Shown piece by piece: positions 57,362-64,000 of a stretch of 64,000 nucleotides of DNA. The translations under genes and the position numbers were made by a program. Numbering within the stretch: position 1 is the stretch's first letter; every line of letters begins with the position of its first letter. This DNA is from Neobacillus sp. OS1-2 (lineage in GTDB: Bacteria; Bacillota; Bacilli; Bacillales; Cytobacillaceae). The notes under the pieces were generated by a model. That model was not told the origin of the DNA, made no database searches, and saw only the letters and a list, made by a program, of their open reading frames with translations. The stretch covers positions 1,612,001-1,676,000 of the forward strand of contig NZ_CP133265.1 of the NCBI RefSeq assembly GCF_030915505.1, given 5' to 3'.

Positions 57362-58545
57362 TTTCCTTTCACTTCCATTCCGTCATAAAGACGGTCGGAA
57401 GGATTATTAACGACCTTTTCACCCGCCTTCAAGCCTTCAAGCACTTCCGTCCATTCCCCATCACCGATCCCTATCGTGAGTGTTTTCTTATGTACCTTAT
57501 TGCGATTTACCACATAGACAAACTTAGAATCCTCTTTTTCGATGATAGAACTACGTGGGATGGCCAGCATTCTTTTTCGGGTGAGTTCCACCTGAATGGA
57601 AACGTGGTAACCAGGTGATAAGTCCTCTTGCGTTTCCAATGCCGCTTTAAAGTTGTAATAGGAAATGTTCTGCGTTTGGTTCCCTGCTGCACCCGATAGC
57701 CCCTGTCCCAATTCACTAGATACAGGATACTCACTTACCTCGGTAATCTTCCCCTTCCATGTTTTGTTCGAAACGGCTTTTGAGGTGATTAGGATGGGTT
57801 GATCGGGCAGAATTTGTGCCTTTTGCAGTTCCGTTAATGTCCCCTCGATTCGGAATGGATCCTTGGAAGCAATTTGCATGATTGGATCCCCTTGACCACC
57901 AGTGGCCCCCGTTAGATTTTCCCCTATCTCCGTGTCCACCTTCTGCACAATTCCGGAGGCACTGCTATAGACAATTAACTCCTCCTGCTTCGTTTTCAAT
58001 TGTTCTGCTGCGAGCTTATTTTTCTCCATTTCAAGATTTATGGATTGCTGCTCGTATTGTAAATCTTGGAGCTGTGCCTCTAAAGGTGCTAAAACATCTG
58101 CAGCCGCTCCCTCAACCTTTGCCTTTTGGATGTCTTTCTTTAAAGAAGCCATCTTTTCATTTCCCTGTTTAACGCGAAGATTTGTCGACTTTTTATCTAG
58201 TTCCAATTGTTTTTCCTGAATCGTCATGTCGGAGTTATCGTAGGAAAAGAGTTTATCCCCTTGTTTCACTTCCTGTCCTTCTTTTACAAAAAGCTCCTTG
58301 ACCTTCCCTTTTGACGGATCCGCGTACAATGCCTCCACCTTTCCTGGTACAACTTGTCCTGAAACTAATTTTGTATTACTTATTTCTTTCTCTGTTACAC
58401 TAACAAACTCCCAATCTTCCTTACTGCTATTTTTCTTATTTTGCATGACTGTAATATTAATTGCTGCGATGGTCACAATTGAAGCAATCAGCCCAATCAC
58501 AATCCACTTCTTCCTCTTGGACGTAGGTATTTTTTCTACCTGCAA
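57358..58545 (-). CDS. yknX: Membrane-fusion (HlyD-type) adaptor YknX
   Basis: A 395-residue membrane-anchored adaptor. TTG 58545 is chosen because AAGGAGG lies 9 nt upstream; it begins LQVEKIPTSKRKKWIVIGLI with one helix at about 13-32. The lipoyl/barrel-sandwich halves flank a coiled hairpin: LFVKEGQEVKQGDKLFSYDN, then a Gln/Glu/Lys helical stretch (about 120-215), then IVYSSASGIVQKVDTEIGEN; beta-barrel and membrane-proximal parts follow. It partners YknYZ. First gene of the operon; a 430-bp gap separates it from the divergent bacteriocin-like peptide gene. Confidence 0.9.
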   Translation of the reverse strand: MQVEKIPTSKRKKWIVIGLIASIVTIAAINITVMQNKKNSSKEDWEFVSVTEKEISNTKLVSGQVVPGKVEALYADPSKGKVKELFVKEGQEVKQGDKLFSYDNSDMTIQEKQLELDKKSTNLRVKQGNEKMASLKKDIQKAKVEGAAADVLAPLEAQLQDLQYEQQSINLEMEKNKLAAEQLKTKQEELIVYSSASGIVQKVDTEIGENLTGATGGQGDPIMQIASKDPFRIEGTLTELQKAQILPDQPILITSKAVSNKTWKGKITEVSEYPVSSELGQGLSGAAGNQTQNISYYNFKAALETQEDLSPGYHVSIQVELTRKRMLAIPRSSIIEKEDSKFVYVVNRNKVHKKTLTIGIGDGEWTEVLEGLKAGEKVVNNPSDRLYDGMEVKGK

Positions 58546-58887
58546 AGAACACTTCCTCCTTACTGGGATATTTTTCATATATCCCTATAATTATACAATT
58601 CCTGATGTTTGTAAACACCTAATTCCAAGACAAAGCTTTTTAAAAACCTAATAAAAAAACCAAAATATATGACCAAATACCTATCATTTTTTCAAATAAT
58701 AGTAGCTAGCTACATAATAATAAGTAAATCCTCCTAATAAATTCTGCTAATTTCTACCCTTTTGTTTGGGTAAAAAGCCCATTTTAATACATTTTATGGC
58801 TATTTTCGCCTAGAGGTAGCGATAAGTGACATTTTATTCTATAAATAGTCATATTTAACCAAAATGGGTATTTTTTTGAAAATATAA
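58546..58887. other. Divergent control region between the immunity-type operon and the peptide gene
   Basis: AT-rich gap of about 430 bp. It should carry both promoters. It shows several short inverted AT repeats (TTTGGGTAAA, CCCATTTTAA, AACCAAAATGGGT) that might be regulator sites, but no known operator was recognised. Confidence 0.4.
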
Positions 58888-58917
58888 TTGACGGATAATT
58901 CGGAATCCTGCTACGAT
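58888..58917 (+). promoter_or_regulatory. Candidate sigma-A promoter of the peptide operon
   Basis: TTGACG (58888-58893), 18-bp spacer, TACGAT (58912-58917), 61 bp before the peptide start. Confidence 0.5.
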
Positions 58918-58977
58918 TATGACGAAATAGGGGGTTATTTCCAAAATTTTAATCAAAAAGTATGAGGAGGAATTCAA

Positions 58978-59220
58978 ATGCAATTAGCAAAATGGGTGGC
59001 AGGAAAACTTAAAGATAAACTTAATTCAATGGGGTATAACAAATTCGTTTCTTGGTTGGGAGGCTACGTTGGGGGTAAAGTCGCGGGTAAAATTGCTCAA
59101 ATCCTGATTACTTCCGGTGTAACAGCATTAGCAACTTATTTAGCTGCAGAAGGATCCATCTTAGGTGCGATTGCTGGTCCATTAGGTGCGGCAGTTGGCT
59201 TCTTAGGCGGCTGGCTATAA
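58978..59220 (+). CDS. Bacteriocin-like peptide, 80 aa, cysteine-free, Lys/Gly-rich
   Basis: An 80-residue cationic, highly hydrophobic peptide. All seven Lys lie in residues 5-38 (MQLAKWVAGKLKDKLNSMGY, then KFVSWLGGYVGGKVAGK), there is one Asp and one Glu, no Arg and no Cys, and Trp sits at 6, 26 and 79. The second half (residues 39-80) is two Gly-rich helices with GxxxG spacing (GAIAGPLGAAVG). There is no double-glycine or Sec leader. It is followed by DUF95, ABC and PH-domain genes and has GAGGAGG 6 nt before the ATG: the usual picture of a circular or leaderless bacteriocin precursor. If it is circular, the leader cut cannot be placed from sequence. Confidence 0.75.
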   Translation: MQLAKWVAGKLKDKLNSMGYNKFVSWLGGYVGGKVAGKIAQILITSGVTALATYLAAEGSILGAIAGPLGAAVGFLGGWL

Positions 59221-59311
59221 TTCTTTCATCATTTTTCTTTTTTAATTTGAGCTTTACATAAGTTCACTCGAATTAAAAACAGTATCCACATAAACCCCCT
59301 ATTCCATCTTT

Positions 59312-59343
59312 ACAGGTCTAGGAATGTTCATGCCTAGACCTGT
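59312..59343 (+). terminator. Hairpin behind the peptide gene, possible attenuator
   Basis: ACAGGTCTAGG/CCTAGACCTGT, 11-bp stem with a 10-nt loop, then ATAACCATTTTG with a weak U-tract. Partial termination would make more peptide mRNA than downstream mRNA, as in many bacteriocin operons. Confidence 0.65.
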
Positions 59344-59397
59344 TATAACCATTTTGTTTTCACATTTTTGACCATCGCTCATGTTAAGGAGATTGCT

Positions 59398-59964
59398 ATG
59401 AGTAAACATTCCATCAAGTATAGTAACCTCTTATATTTTTTTACTAGAGGAAATAAAAAATACCTTCTTATAACCATTATCATTTTTCTGGTCGTGTTCT
59501 ATATTAGTTATTTTGGCTTCTCTGAAATATTGAAAGATGATATCAAGGATATGGAGGGAACAGATTATAAAGAATTCAAGGTTGACAGTTTCCTTGATTT
59601 TTTTATTAACAACTCCAAAGTATTTCTTTGCACTGCATTGGGATTGGGTTTCATTACCTTTTTTTCTTTACTATACCAAGCATATAGCTTAGGCATGCTT
59701 TATTCCCTTTGGATTCATCAGGGCTTAAGTATCAAGACTTTTGCTTTGTTAACCATCCCACATGGGATCTTTGAAATTCCAGCCTTATTCATTGCGGGGG
59801 CAATTGGATTCAGAAGTTTCACCTTACTTATTCACTATTTAAGAAAGAAGGATTTAGATTATCGAAAGAATTTTGAACAAATTAGCTATAATTTAATTCT
59901 TATGATCTTCTTAACCTTTCTAGCAGCACTTGTAGAATATTTTGTTACTCAAAAAATCGTATAA
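59398..59964 (+). CDS. DUF95/SpoIIM-family membrane protein (bacteriocin accessory)
   Basis: A 188-residue membrane protein with five helices. The segment SLLYQAYSLGMLYSLWIHQG followed by LTIPHGIFEIPALFIAGAIG is the signature of the SpoIIM/DUF95 family. Proteins of this family (As-48C, CirB, UblB and relatives) occur in nearly all circular-bacteriocin clusters and are needed for production. It is not SpoIIM itself, which lies elsewhere in bacilli. ATG 59398 follows AAGGAG by 7 nt. Second gene of the peptide operon. Confidence 0.85.
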   Translation: MSKHSIKYSNLLYFFTRGNKKYLLITIIIFLVVFYISYFGFSEILKDDIKDMEGTDYKEFKVDSFLDFFINNSKVFLCTALGLGFITFFSLLYQAYSLGMLYSLWIHQGLSIKTFALLTIPHGIFEIPALFIAGAIGFRSFTLLIHYLRKKDLDYRKNFEQISYNLILMIFLTFLAALVEYFVTQKIV

Positions 59965-59976
59965 TCTGGAGGTCAA

Positions 59977-60483
59977 GTGTTCTTCATGAATTTCATTTAT
60001 CGGCTAAACGAAAAGGAACTAAAGATTAGCAGGTCGTTCCTATACTTTTTCATTTTGTCCCTAATGGCATCCTTCGTTAATTTTAATACGTTTTCCCTTT
60101 CTAAAACGGAACATTCTATCGTGACTTACATTGTATCGGTGGTCGTCCTTCTGATTATTTTAACGTCCAAATGGTTTATAGAGGGATTAGTCATTAAGGG
60201 GATTCTCTTATTTTCAGGGGGCAATTTAGAGTATAGACAAATTCTTAATATCATTGTTAATAATCAGCTTATATTGATGATTTGCACATTATGCTTATGT
60301 ATGCTGTCCATATTTGATAACCAAATTGTCAGTGGGTCCTCAGGAAAAGTGGTTAAACTGATCATGCAATCCATCTATATGTTCTTTATTTTCAAATCAC
60401 TTTTACAGATTAAGCAAAACGTAAATAGGTATAAACTACTAATTCCATTACTATTAATGGTCATTGCCAATCTTTTCATTTAA
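59977..60483 (+). CDS. Small membrane protein, Yip1-like, third gene of the peptide operon
   Basis: A 168-residue protein with four or five helices (FLYFFILSLMASFVNF, YIVSVVVLLIILTSKWF, LILMICTLCLCML, LIPLLLMVIANLFI). Its layout resembles Yip1 proteins (compare the gene at 63331), and As-48C1-type helpers of similar size exist. The GTG 59977 has GGAGG 4 nt upstream; ATG 59986 is an alternative. It follows the DUF95 gene by 12 bp. Function unknown; production or immunity helper inferred by position. Confidence 0.6.
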   Translation: MFFMNFIYRLNEKELKISRSFLYFFILSLMASFVNFNTFSLSKTEHSIVTYIVSVVVLLIILTSKWFIEGLVIKGILLFSGGNLEYRQILNIIVNNQLILMICTLCLCMLSIFDNQIVSGSSGKVVKLIMQSIYMFFIFKSLLQIKQNVNRYKLLIPLLLMVIANLFI

Positions 60484-60658
60484 TGAAATTAATGGATAAA
60501 ATTATTTCTTCTTGTTATAATTTATGATATTCCATTAAAAGTAATTTGACCCTTATAATTACTTAAAATCTACATATATCCAACTATTTCTATTTATCAT
60601 GAAGCATATTCGAGAGCTAAATCATGGTACCTCTTGTTAGGAAGGAAGCTTTAAACAT

Positions 60659-61402
60659 ATGAACCAGGTCATTTTAGAGATTACAAATCTATCAAAAAGT
60701 TACGACGATTTTGATGTTCTCAAATCCATATCCTTCCATGTTGAAAAAGGAAAATGCTTCGGTGTTTTAGGTCCAAACGGTGCCGGTAAAACCACTTTAT
60801 TTTCAATCATTTCCGGGATATTGGATAAGAATGAAGGAGAAATATCTATTAACGGGGAAAGTATTTCCCATGATGCACAATTAAAACATGGAAAAATTGG
60901 GATCCTTTTTAATGAAATTGGGATCTACGAGAAGTTAACGGCCCGCGAATTTTTAACGTTTCTCGGTGTCATGTACGACCTGCCCGAAGAAAAGGTAGAA
61001 GAACGGATTCGGTATATCGCTGATATCTTGCAATTAGATTTAAGCAATAAGACCTTAATCGAAAAATATTCAACAGGAATGAAAAAGAAGATTGCCTTTG
61101 CAGCCGCCATTATCCATTCTCCTGATTTATTACTTTTAGATGAACCATTTGAATCAGTAGATGCCATCGTCACACATAATATTAAAGAACTGATTCGTTC
61201 CTATATTGAAGAAGGCGGTACGATTCTGATTGCCAGCCATATTCTCCAAATTATTGAGGAAATCTGTGATGACTTTATCATTATTGATAAGGGGAAAGTA
61301 CTTCTGAAGTCGAATGTCAATGAACTGAATGGCAATAATTTGGAACAATACTTTGTGGACATCATCAGTAATCAGGAGGTTGCTGATGCGAAAGCTAATT
61401 GA
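60659..61402 (+). CDS. ABC transporter ATPase of the peptide operon
   Basis: A 247-residue ATPase of the ABC-2 type. Walker A GVLGPNGAGKTTLFSIISG, Q-loop near ILFNEIGIYEKLTA, signature YSTGMKKKIAFAAAI (STGM in place of LSGGQ, a common variant in this class), Walker B LLLLDEPFESVDAI and H-loop LIASHILQ. It would energise export or immunity with the following membrane protein. It starts 175 bp after the preceding gene, a gap without clear promoter but with AT-rich sequence; its stop overlaps the next gene by 17 bp. As-48D is the analogous ATPase. Confidence 0.9.
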   Translation: MNQVILEITNLSKSYDDFDVLKSISFHVEKGKCFGVLGPNGAGKTTLFSIISGILDKNEGEISINGESISHDAQLKHGKIGILFNEIGIYEKLTAREFLTFLGVMYDLPEEKVEERIRYIADILQLDLSNKTLIEKYSTGMKKKIAFAAAIIHSPDLLLLDEPFESVDAIVTHNIKELIRSYIEEGGTILIASHILQIIEEICDDFIIIDKGKVLLKSNVNELNGNNLEQYFVDIISNQEVADAKAN

Positions 61403-62819
61403 AGTAATGAAATTATATTATCGGGTAAATATCTCCTATGAAATCAGAACGGGCGCCATCGTAAAGTTACTTTTACGCTGCGTTATCCTTCTCTTATTTA
61501 TCACAGGAATCGCCATTTTATCTTTTATGCCCAACATCTCTTGGATGAGTGGAGAGGAGCTTTATTTTTACATCCTTCTCTTCTTCCTTAGCATCACACA
61601 ATACATAAGTCATTTTGTCAAAAATGAGTTCAATTACTACTATATTAATAGATTTCCTGTAAAGTCTCATGAGGCATTGCTATTACGATTAGTTTATAGA
61701 AATCTTGATATTACTAGCATTGCCTGCCATATTATTGGTCTCATTATTCTTTCCATGAAATTTGCGATGTCCTTTTCCTTACTAGCTAATTTTCTAGTCT
61801 ATATCCTTTGTATTCAGATAGTAACGGAAATCTTGAATGTAGCGGGAACCAAGCTGTATATAAACAAAAAAGTATACATCCTTTTTATTAGCCTATATCT
61901 GATTCTGATTTTGGCTTTTGCCTACTTCAGGTTGTTTTTACCGAACTATTTACTCTATAGCTTAGAACACCCAAGCTACGGTCACACCCTAGGCCTGATT
62001 GGAACAGCTTTGCTATTAACAGGGTTATACAAACTTGTCTATTCGATGGATTTCAGATTAAAACCAGGCAAAGGCTTCAGTCTCAACTTTTCCTTCGTCT
62101 TTGAATTTCTGATAAAACGGTTGGTCTTTATTGACAAACCATTACGGTACTTAATTGCGAAGGATTTCATCCTCATGTTACGGACAAAAAAGCATGTTTT
62201 TGTTTATTGTTTTCTTTTATCTTTGACCTTTTTCTCCAATGACGTTGGTGCGGAAAATTCAATCTTTTACAATTTATTGATCGCATTCCCTGTACAGGTT
62301 TGTATTAATAGTTTTTCGCTTGATCAAAAGGGCGTGATTTCTATATTCCAGACTAATGTGAATAGAAGGGATGTTTTTCTGGCCAAAAATATCGTAAGTG
62401 GATTATTCATTGTTCTTTTGTACATCTTATTTTCAACCATTTTTTCCATTATGGGAGGTACCACGTTTTTGAATGCTGGTAAACTGTTTTTGTTTATTAT
62501 ACCGGCGTTATTTTTCCTACTTCCTCTCTGTAACTATCTTTCTGTCACGTTTCCACTTAAAGAGACGGACAGTGGAGGCGCGTTATTTGCCACGGTAAAT
62601 TTTAAAAGTATTTTAATCTATACCGTTATTTCAATCCTTGTCCTAACTGTTTTTACCGTATTAACCTACTTCTATAAGAATCAAATATTTATTCCCTTTC
62701 TAATCGCATCAACTGGTTTAGGCTATCTCTTTTATCTAAAATCTTTAGATAAAGTGGTGAAAAAACTAAACGGTAAGGAAAGGAAAATAATCACGAAATT
62801 ACTTTTTTCAAGGGGATGA
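61386..62819 (+). CDS. Large membrane permease of the peptide operon
   Basis: A 477-residue polytopic protein with about 10-12 helices. ATG 61386 is chosen because AGGAGG lies 6 nt upstream inside the ATPase gene. Features: helices in pairs, LLRCVILLLFITGIAIL near the N-terminus, an internal basic loop (SMDFRLKPGKGFSLNFSF), and no known enzymatic motif. Size and position match the ABC-2-type permease that partners the ATPase, and resemble the large membrane protein As-48B of circular-bacteriocin loci. It overlaps the following gene (ATGA). Low GC and coherent with the operon. Confidence 0.75.
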   Translation: MRKLIEVMKLYYRVNISYEIRTGAIVKLLLRCVILLLFITGIAILSFMPNISWMSGEELYFYILLFFLSITQYISHFVKNEFNYYYINRFPVKSHEALLLRLVYRNLDITSIACHIIGLIILSMKFAMSFSLLANFLVYILCIQIVTEILNVAGTKLYINKKVYILFISLYLILILAFAYFRLFLPNYLLYSLEHPSYGHTLGLIGTALLLTGLYKLVYSMDFRLKPGKGFSLNFSFVFEFLIKRLVFIDKPLRYLIAKDFILMLRTKKHVFVYCFLLSLTFFSNDVGAENSIFYNLLIAFPVQVCINSFSLDQKGVISIFQTNVNRRDVFLAKNIVSGLFIVLLYILFSTIFSIMGGTTFLNAGKLFLFIIPALFFLLPLCNYLSVTFPLKETDSGGALFATVNFKSILIYTVISILVLTVFTVLTYFYKNQIFIPFLIASTGLGYLFYLKSLDKVVKKLNGKERKIITKLLFSRG

Positions 62820-62824
62820 ACAAA

Positions 62825-63208
62825 ATGGCACAATTTGAAAGTGAAATAAAAAAGCAACTGGGTAGTGACGAAAAGCTATTAGGCGCTTATTCAGGCCGAA
62901 CCGCTCCGGCAAGTTTATTTTGGAAAGTTTTTAATGAAGCATCCTGGCTAACCTCATCCAATACACCTGCGGTACTGGGGGTCACGAATAAGCGATTACT
63001 GGTTTATAAACTTCATCTCAATTCATCTATTGATCTTCTTGAATCGATTCAATTAAAAGATGTGGCCTCCTGCGAGGAAAGTAATGGTTTATTAAATGGC
63101 GGAATCCTGATTCAGCTTCGCAATGATAAAAAGCTTAAGTTTGTGTTTAAGAAGGAGCAAGTGGCACAAATTATTCCGATTATTTCCCAATCCTTAAAGG
63201 CCGTTTAG
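62825..63208 (+). CDS. PH-domain (YokE-like) protein of the peptide operon
   Basis: A 127-residue soluble protein of the bacterial pleckstrin-homology type: GVTNKRLLVYKLHLNSSIDL and IQLKDVASCEESNGLLNGGI, then ILIQLRNDKKLKFVFKKEQV and a C-terminal helix, as in bPH_3/YokE. PH-domain proteins are typical partners of leaderless bacteriocins, where they act in export or immunity. ATG 62825 has AAGGGG 9 nt before it; an ATG at 62816 that overlaps the permease stop would place the start on top of its RBS. Confidence 0.8.
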   Translation: MAQFESEIKKQLGSDEKLLGAYSGRTAPASLFWKVFNEASWLTSSNTPAVLGVTNKRLLVYKLHLNSSIDLLESIQLKDVASCEESNGLLNGGILIQLRNDKKLKFVFKKEQVAQIIPIISQSLKAV

Positions 63209-63330
63209 TTTATACCTTACCATGATCTACAGCAATGCTGGTGGGAAAAACGGGATTGTCTTACTCGTTTTCTCCTGCCTTTTGTGCTGGATCGATGTTT
63301 CAAAAAATGCCAAAATAAGCAGGGAGTATC

Positions 63331-63930
63331 ATGGAAAACCTTAATCATCAACACCCTCTTTTAAAAACCGGTCATTTATTTATTAAACCGGCCAAATTCC
63401 TTCAATACCCGTTTCGGCAGCAACTAAATATTACGCTTCTTGTGTTTGGTTTGCTCACCTTCATCCGATCCATTCTAGTCTTTTACTTAGAAAAACCAAC
63501 AACGGAATCGAATGACTTTCTGTTTAAGCTGACTGTTAATCCTGCATTTGTTACGGGTAGTGATGTATTAGTTGCTTTCATCGGTCTTTTTATTACCGCT
63601 TTTATCTATTTCATCGTGTTAAAATACATTTTTCGAATCACCATGGATTATAAAAAATCGATATTACTGGTCTCCTTTATCTCATTTCCTTCTATTATTC
63701 ATGAGATCTGGACTACTAGTTACAAAATGTATACAGGCATTCAAGACGTCTATCATCAAGGGACATGGCTTCATCAGATTGCAACTTATGCCAATATTTT
63801 TGTTTTATGGGAGGGAGTTCTCCTTTTCCTTTTCCTCAAGCATGATCTGCGACAAACTAATGGGAAATCGATCCTATTAACCTTATTATTTATCATTATT
63901 CCTATCGTTTTTCACATACTCGTCATCTAA
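63331..63930 (+). CDS. Yip1-like membrane protein, last gene of the peptide cluster
   Basis: A 199-residue protein with five helices (LNITLLVFGLLTFIRSILVF, VLVAFIGLFITAFIYFIVL, SILLVSFISFPSIIHEIW, ANIFVLWEGVLLFLFLKHDL, ILLTLLFIIIPIVFHILVI), a Yip1-like layout similar to yknW at 54795. A conserved pattern is not obvious, so the family call is by topology. ATG 63331 follows AGGGAG by 6 nt. It may give immunity or help export. It stands at the right edge and is followed by a family-B inverted pair. Confidence 0.65.
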   Translation: MENLNHQHPLLKTGHLFIKPAKFLQYPFRQQLNITLLVFGLLTFIRSILVFYLEKPTTESNDFLFKLTVNPAFVTGSDVLVAFIGLFITAFIYFIVLKYIFRITMDYKKSILLVSFISFPSIIHEIWTTSYKMYTGIQDVYHQGTWLHQIATYANIFVLWEGVLLFLFLKHDLRQTNGKSILLTLLFIIIPIVFHILVI

Positions 63931-63937
63931 ATTCAGT

Positions 63938-64000
63938 GTAAAGCAGGGGACGGATCTTGCGCTTCATTCTTTGAAGCGCAAGATCCGTCCCCTGCCTCAC
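63938..64000. repeat. Family-B inverted pair at the right edge
   Basis: GTAAAGCAGGGGACGGATCTTGCGCTTC pairs with GAAGCGCAAGATCCGTCCCC...; stem of about 25 bp. It lies just behind the last gene of the peptide cluster. Confidence 0.9.

Noticed and set aside
59398..59964. Sporulation gene spoIIM
   Set aside because: Same DUF95 superfamily, but located behind a bacteriocin-like peptide and not in a sporulation context; the accessory-protein reading fits better.
63222..63344. 40-aa frame with a hydrophobic stretch before the Yip1-like gene
   Set aside because: No RBS and it overlaps the RBS and start of the gene at 63331.

Overview
The window is a chromosomal segment of an endospore-forming member of the Bacillaceae. 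Evidence: the sporulation genes spoIIID, spoIIQ and spoIID, the rod-shape actin mbl, the gram-positive single-strand binding protein gene ssbB, a complete sigma-B operon, AGGAGG-type ribosome binding sites, and a gene order (ywqB-ywqA ... ssbB-ywpF-fabZ-mbl-spoIIID ... spoIIQ-spoIID-murAA-ywmB-ywzB) that follows the Bacillus subtilis chromosome with many insertions. Intergenic DNA is crowded with dispersed repeats, as in Neobacillus/Priestia-like genomes; I do not assign a species.

Layout. 1-10300: a partial gene, a glycosyltransferase, a small oxidase-like membrane protein, a giant (about 2020 aa) secreted lamin-tail/OB/PHP-phosphoesterase protein, and a HupE/UreJ-like protein. 10400-12800: an AT-rich three-gene operon of unknown function with a SecB-like chaperone and a possible PD-(D/E)XK nuclease, bordered by a 21-bp tandem repeat. 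12800-18150: a membrane protein, a HAD phosphatase, a tnpB-only IS200/IS605-type element with both end hairpins, and a 4xLysM-NlpC/P60 cell-wall hydrolase. 18200-23300: ywqB (SWIM) and ywqA (SNF2 ATPase, carrying an in-frame copy of a dispersed repeat). 23400-29800: membrane and 3D-domain proteins, an XRE regulator, ssbB with a possibly frameshifted downstream gene, ywpF, a small gene broken by a nonsense codon, and a lipoprotein. 30195-43750: the conserved envelope/sporulation block (fabZ, mbl, spoIIID, PBP3, spoIIQ, spoIID, murAA, ywmB, ywzB) with an alkyltransferase-like protein, VanZ, a DHFR-like protein and a Trp/Gly-rich putative spore protein.

43800-54700 is a general-stress region: rsbV-rsbW-sigB-rsbY plus the Bacillus cereus-type sensor kinase RsbK and its methyltransferase RsbM, surrounded by genes with well-matched sigma-B promoters (a YflT-type protein, an IDEAL/zinc-ribbon protein, a GlsB-type protein, dps, a 52-aa protein). 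One further sigma-B-like promoter drives no evident ORF and runs into a 17-bp hairpin, a candidate stress sRNA.

54795-63930 looks like a bacteriocin locus. A YknWXYZ/As-48EFGH-like export-immunity operon faces a rightward operon that starts with an 80-aa Lys/Gly-rich, cysteine-free peptide followed by a DUF95/SpoIIM membrane protein, a small membrane protein, an ABC ATPase, a large membrane permease, a PH-domain protein and another membrane protein. DUF95 plus a dedicated ABC transporter is typical of circular bacteriocins; a PH-domain partner is typical of leaderless ones. I consider this the most interesting system here, followed by the SecB-like operon.

Three families of short dispersed repeats (GGTGACAGGCACC doublets, GAAGCAGGGGACGGTTCT elements often in inverted pairs, and CGGAnnTTCCG arrays) and several roughly 52-bp minisatellites fill many gaps. 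No rRNA, tRNA or CRISPR array was seen. All functional calls are from reading the sequence; no database search was made.
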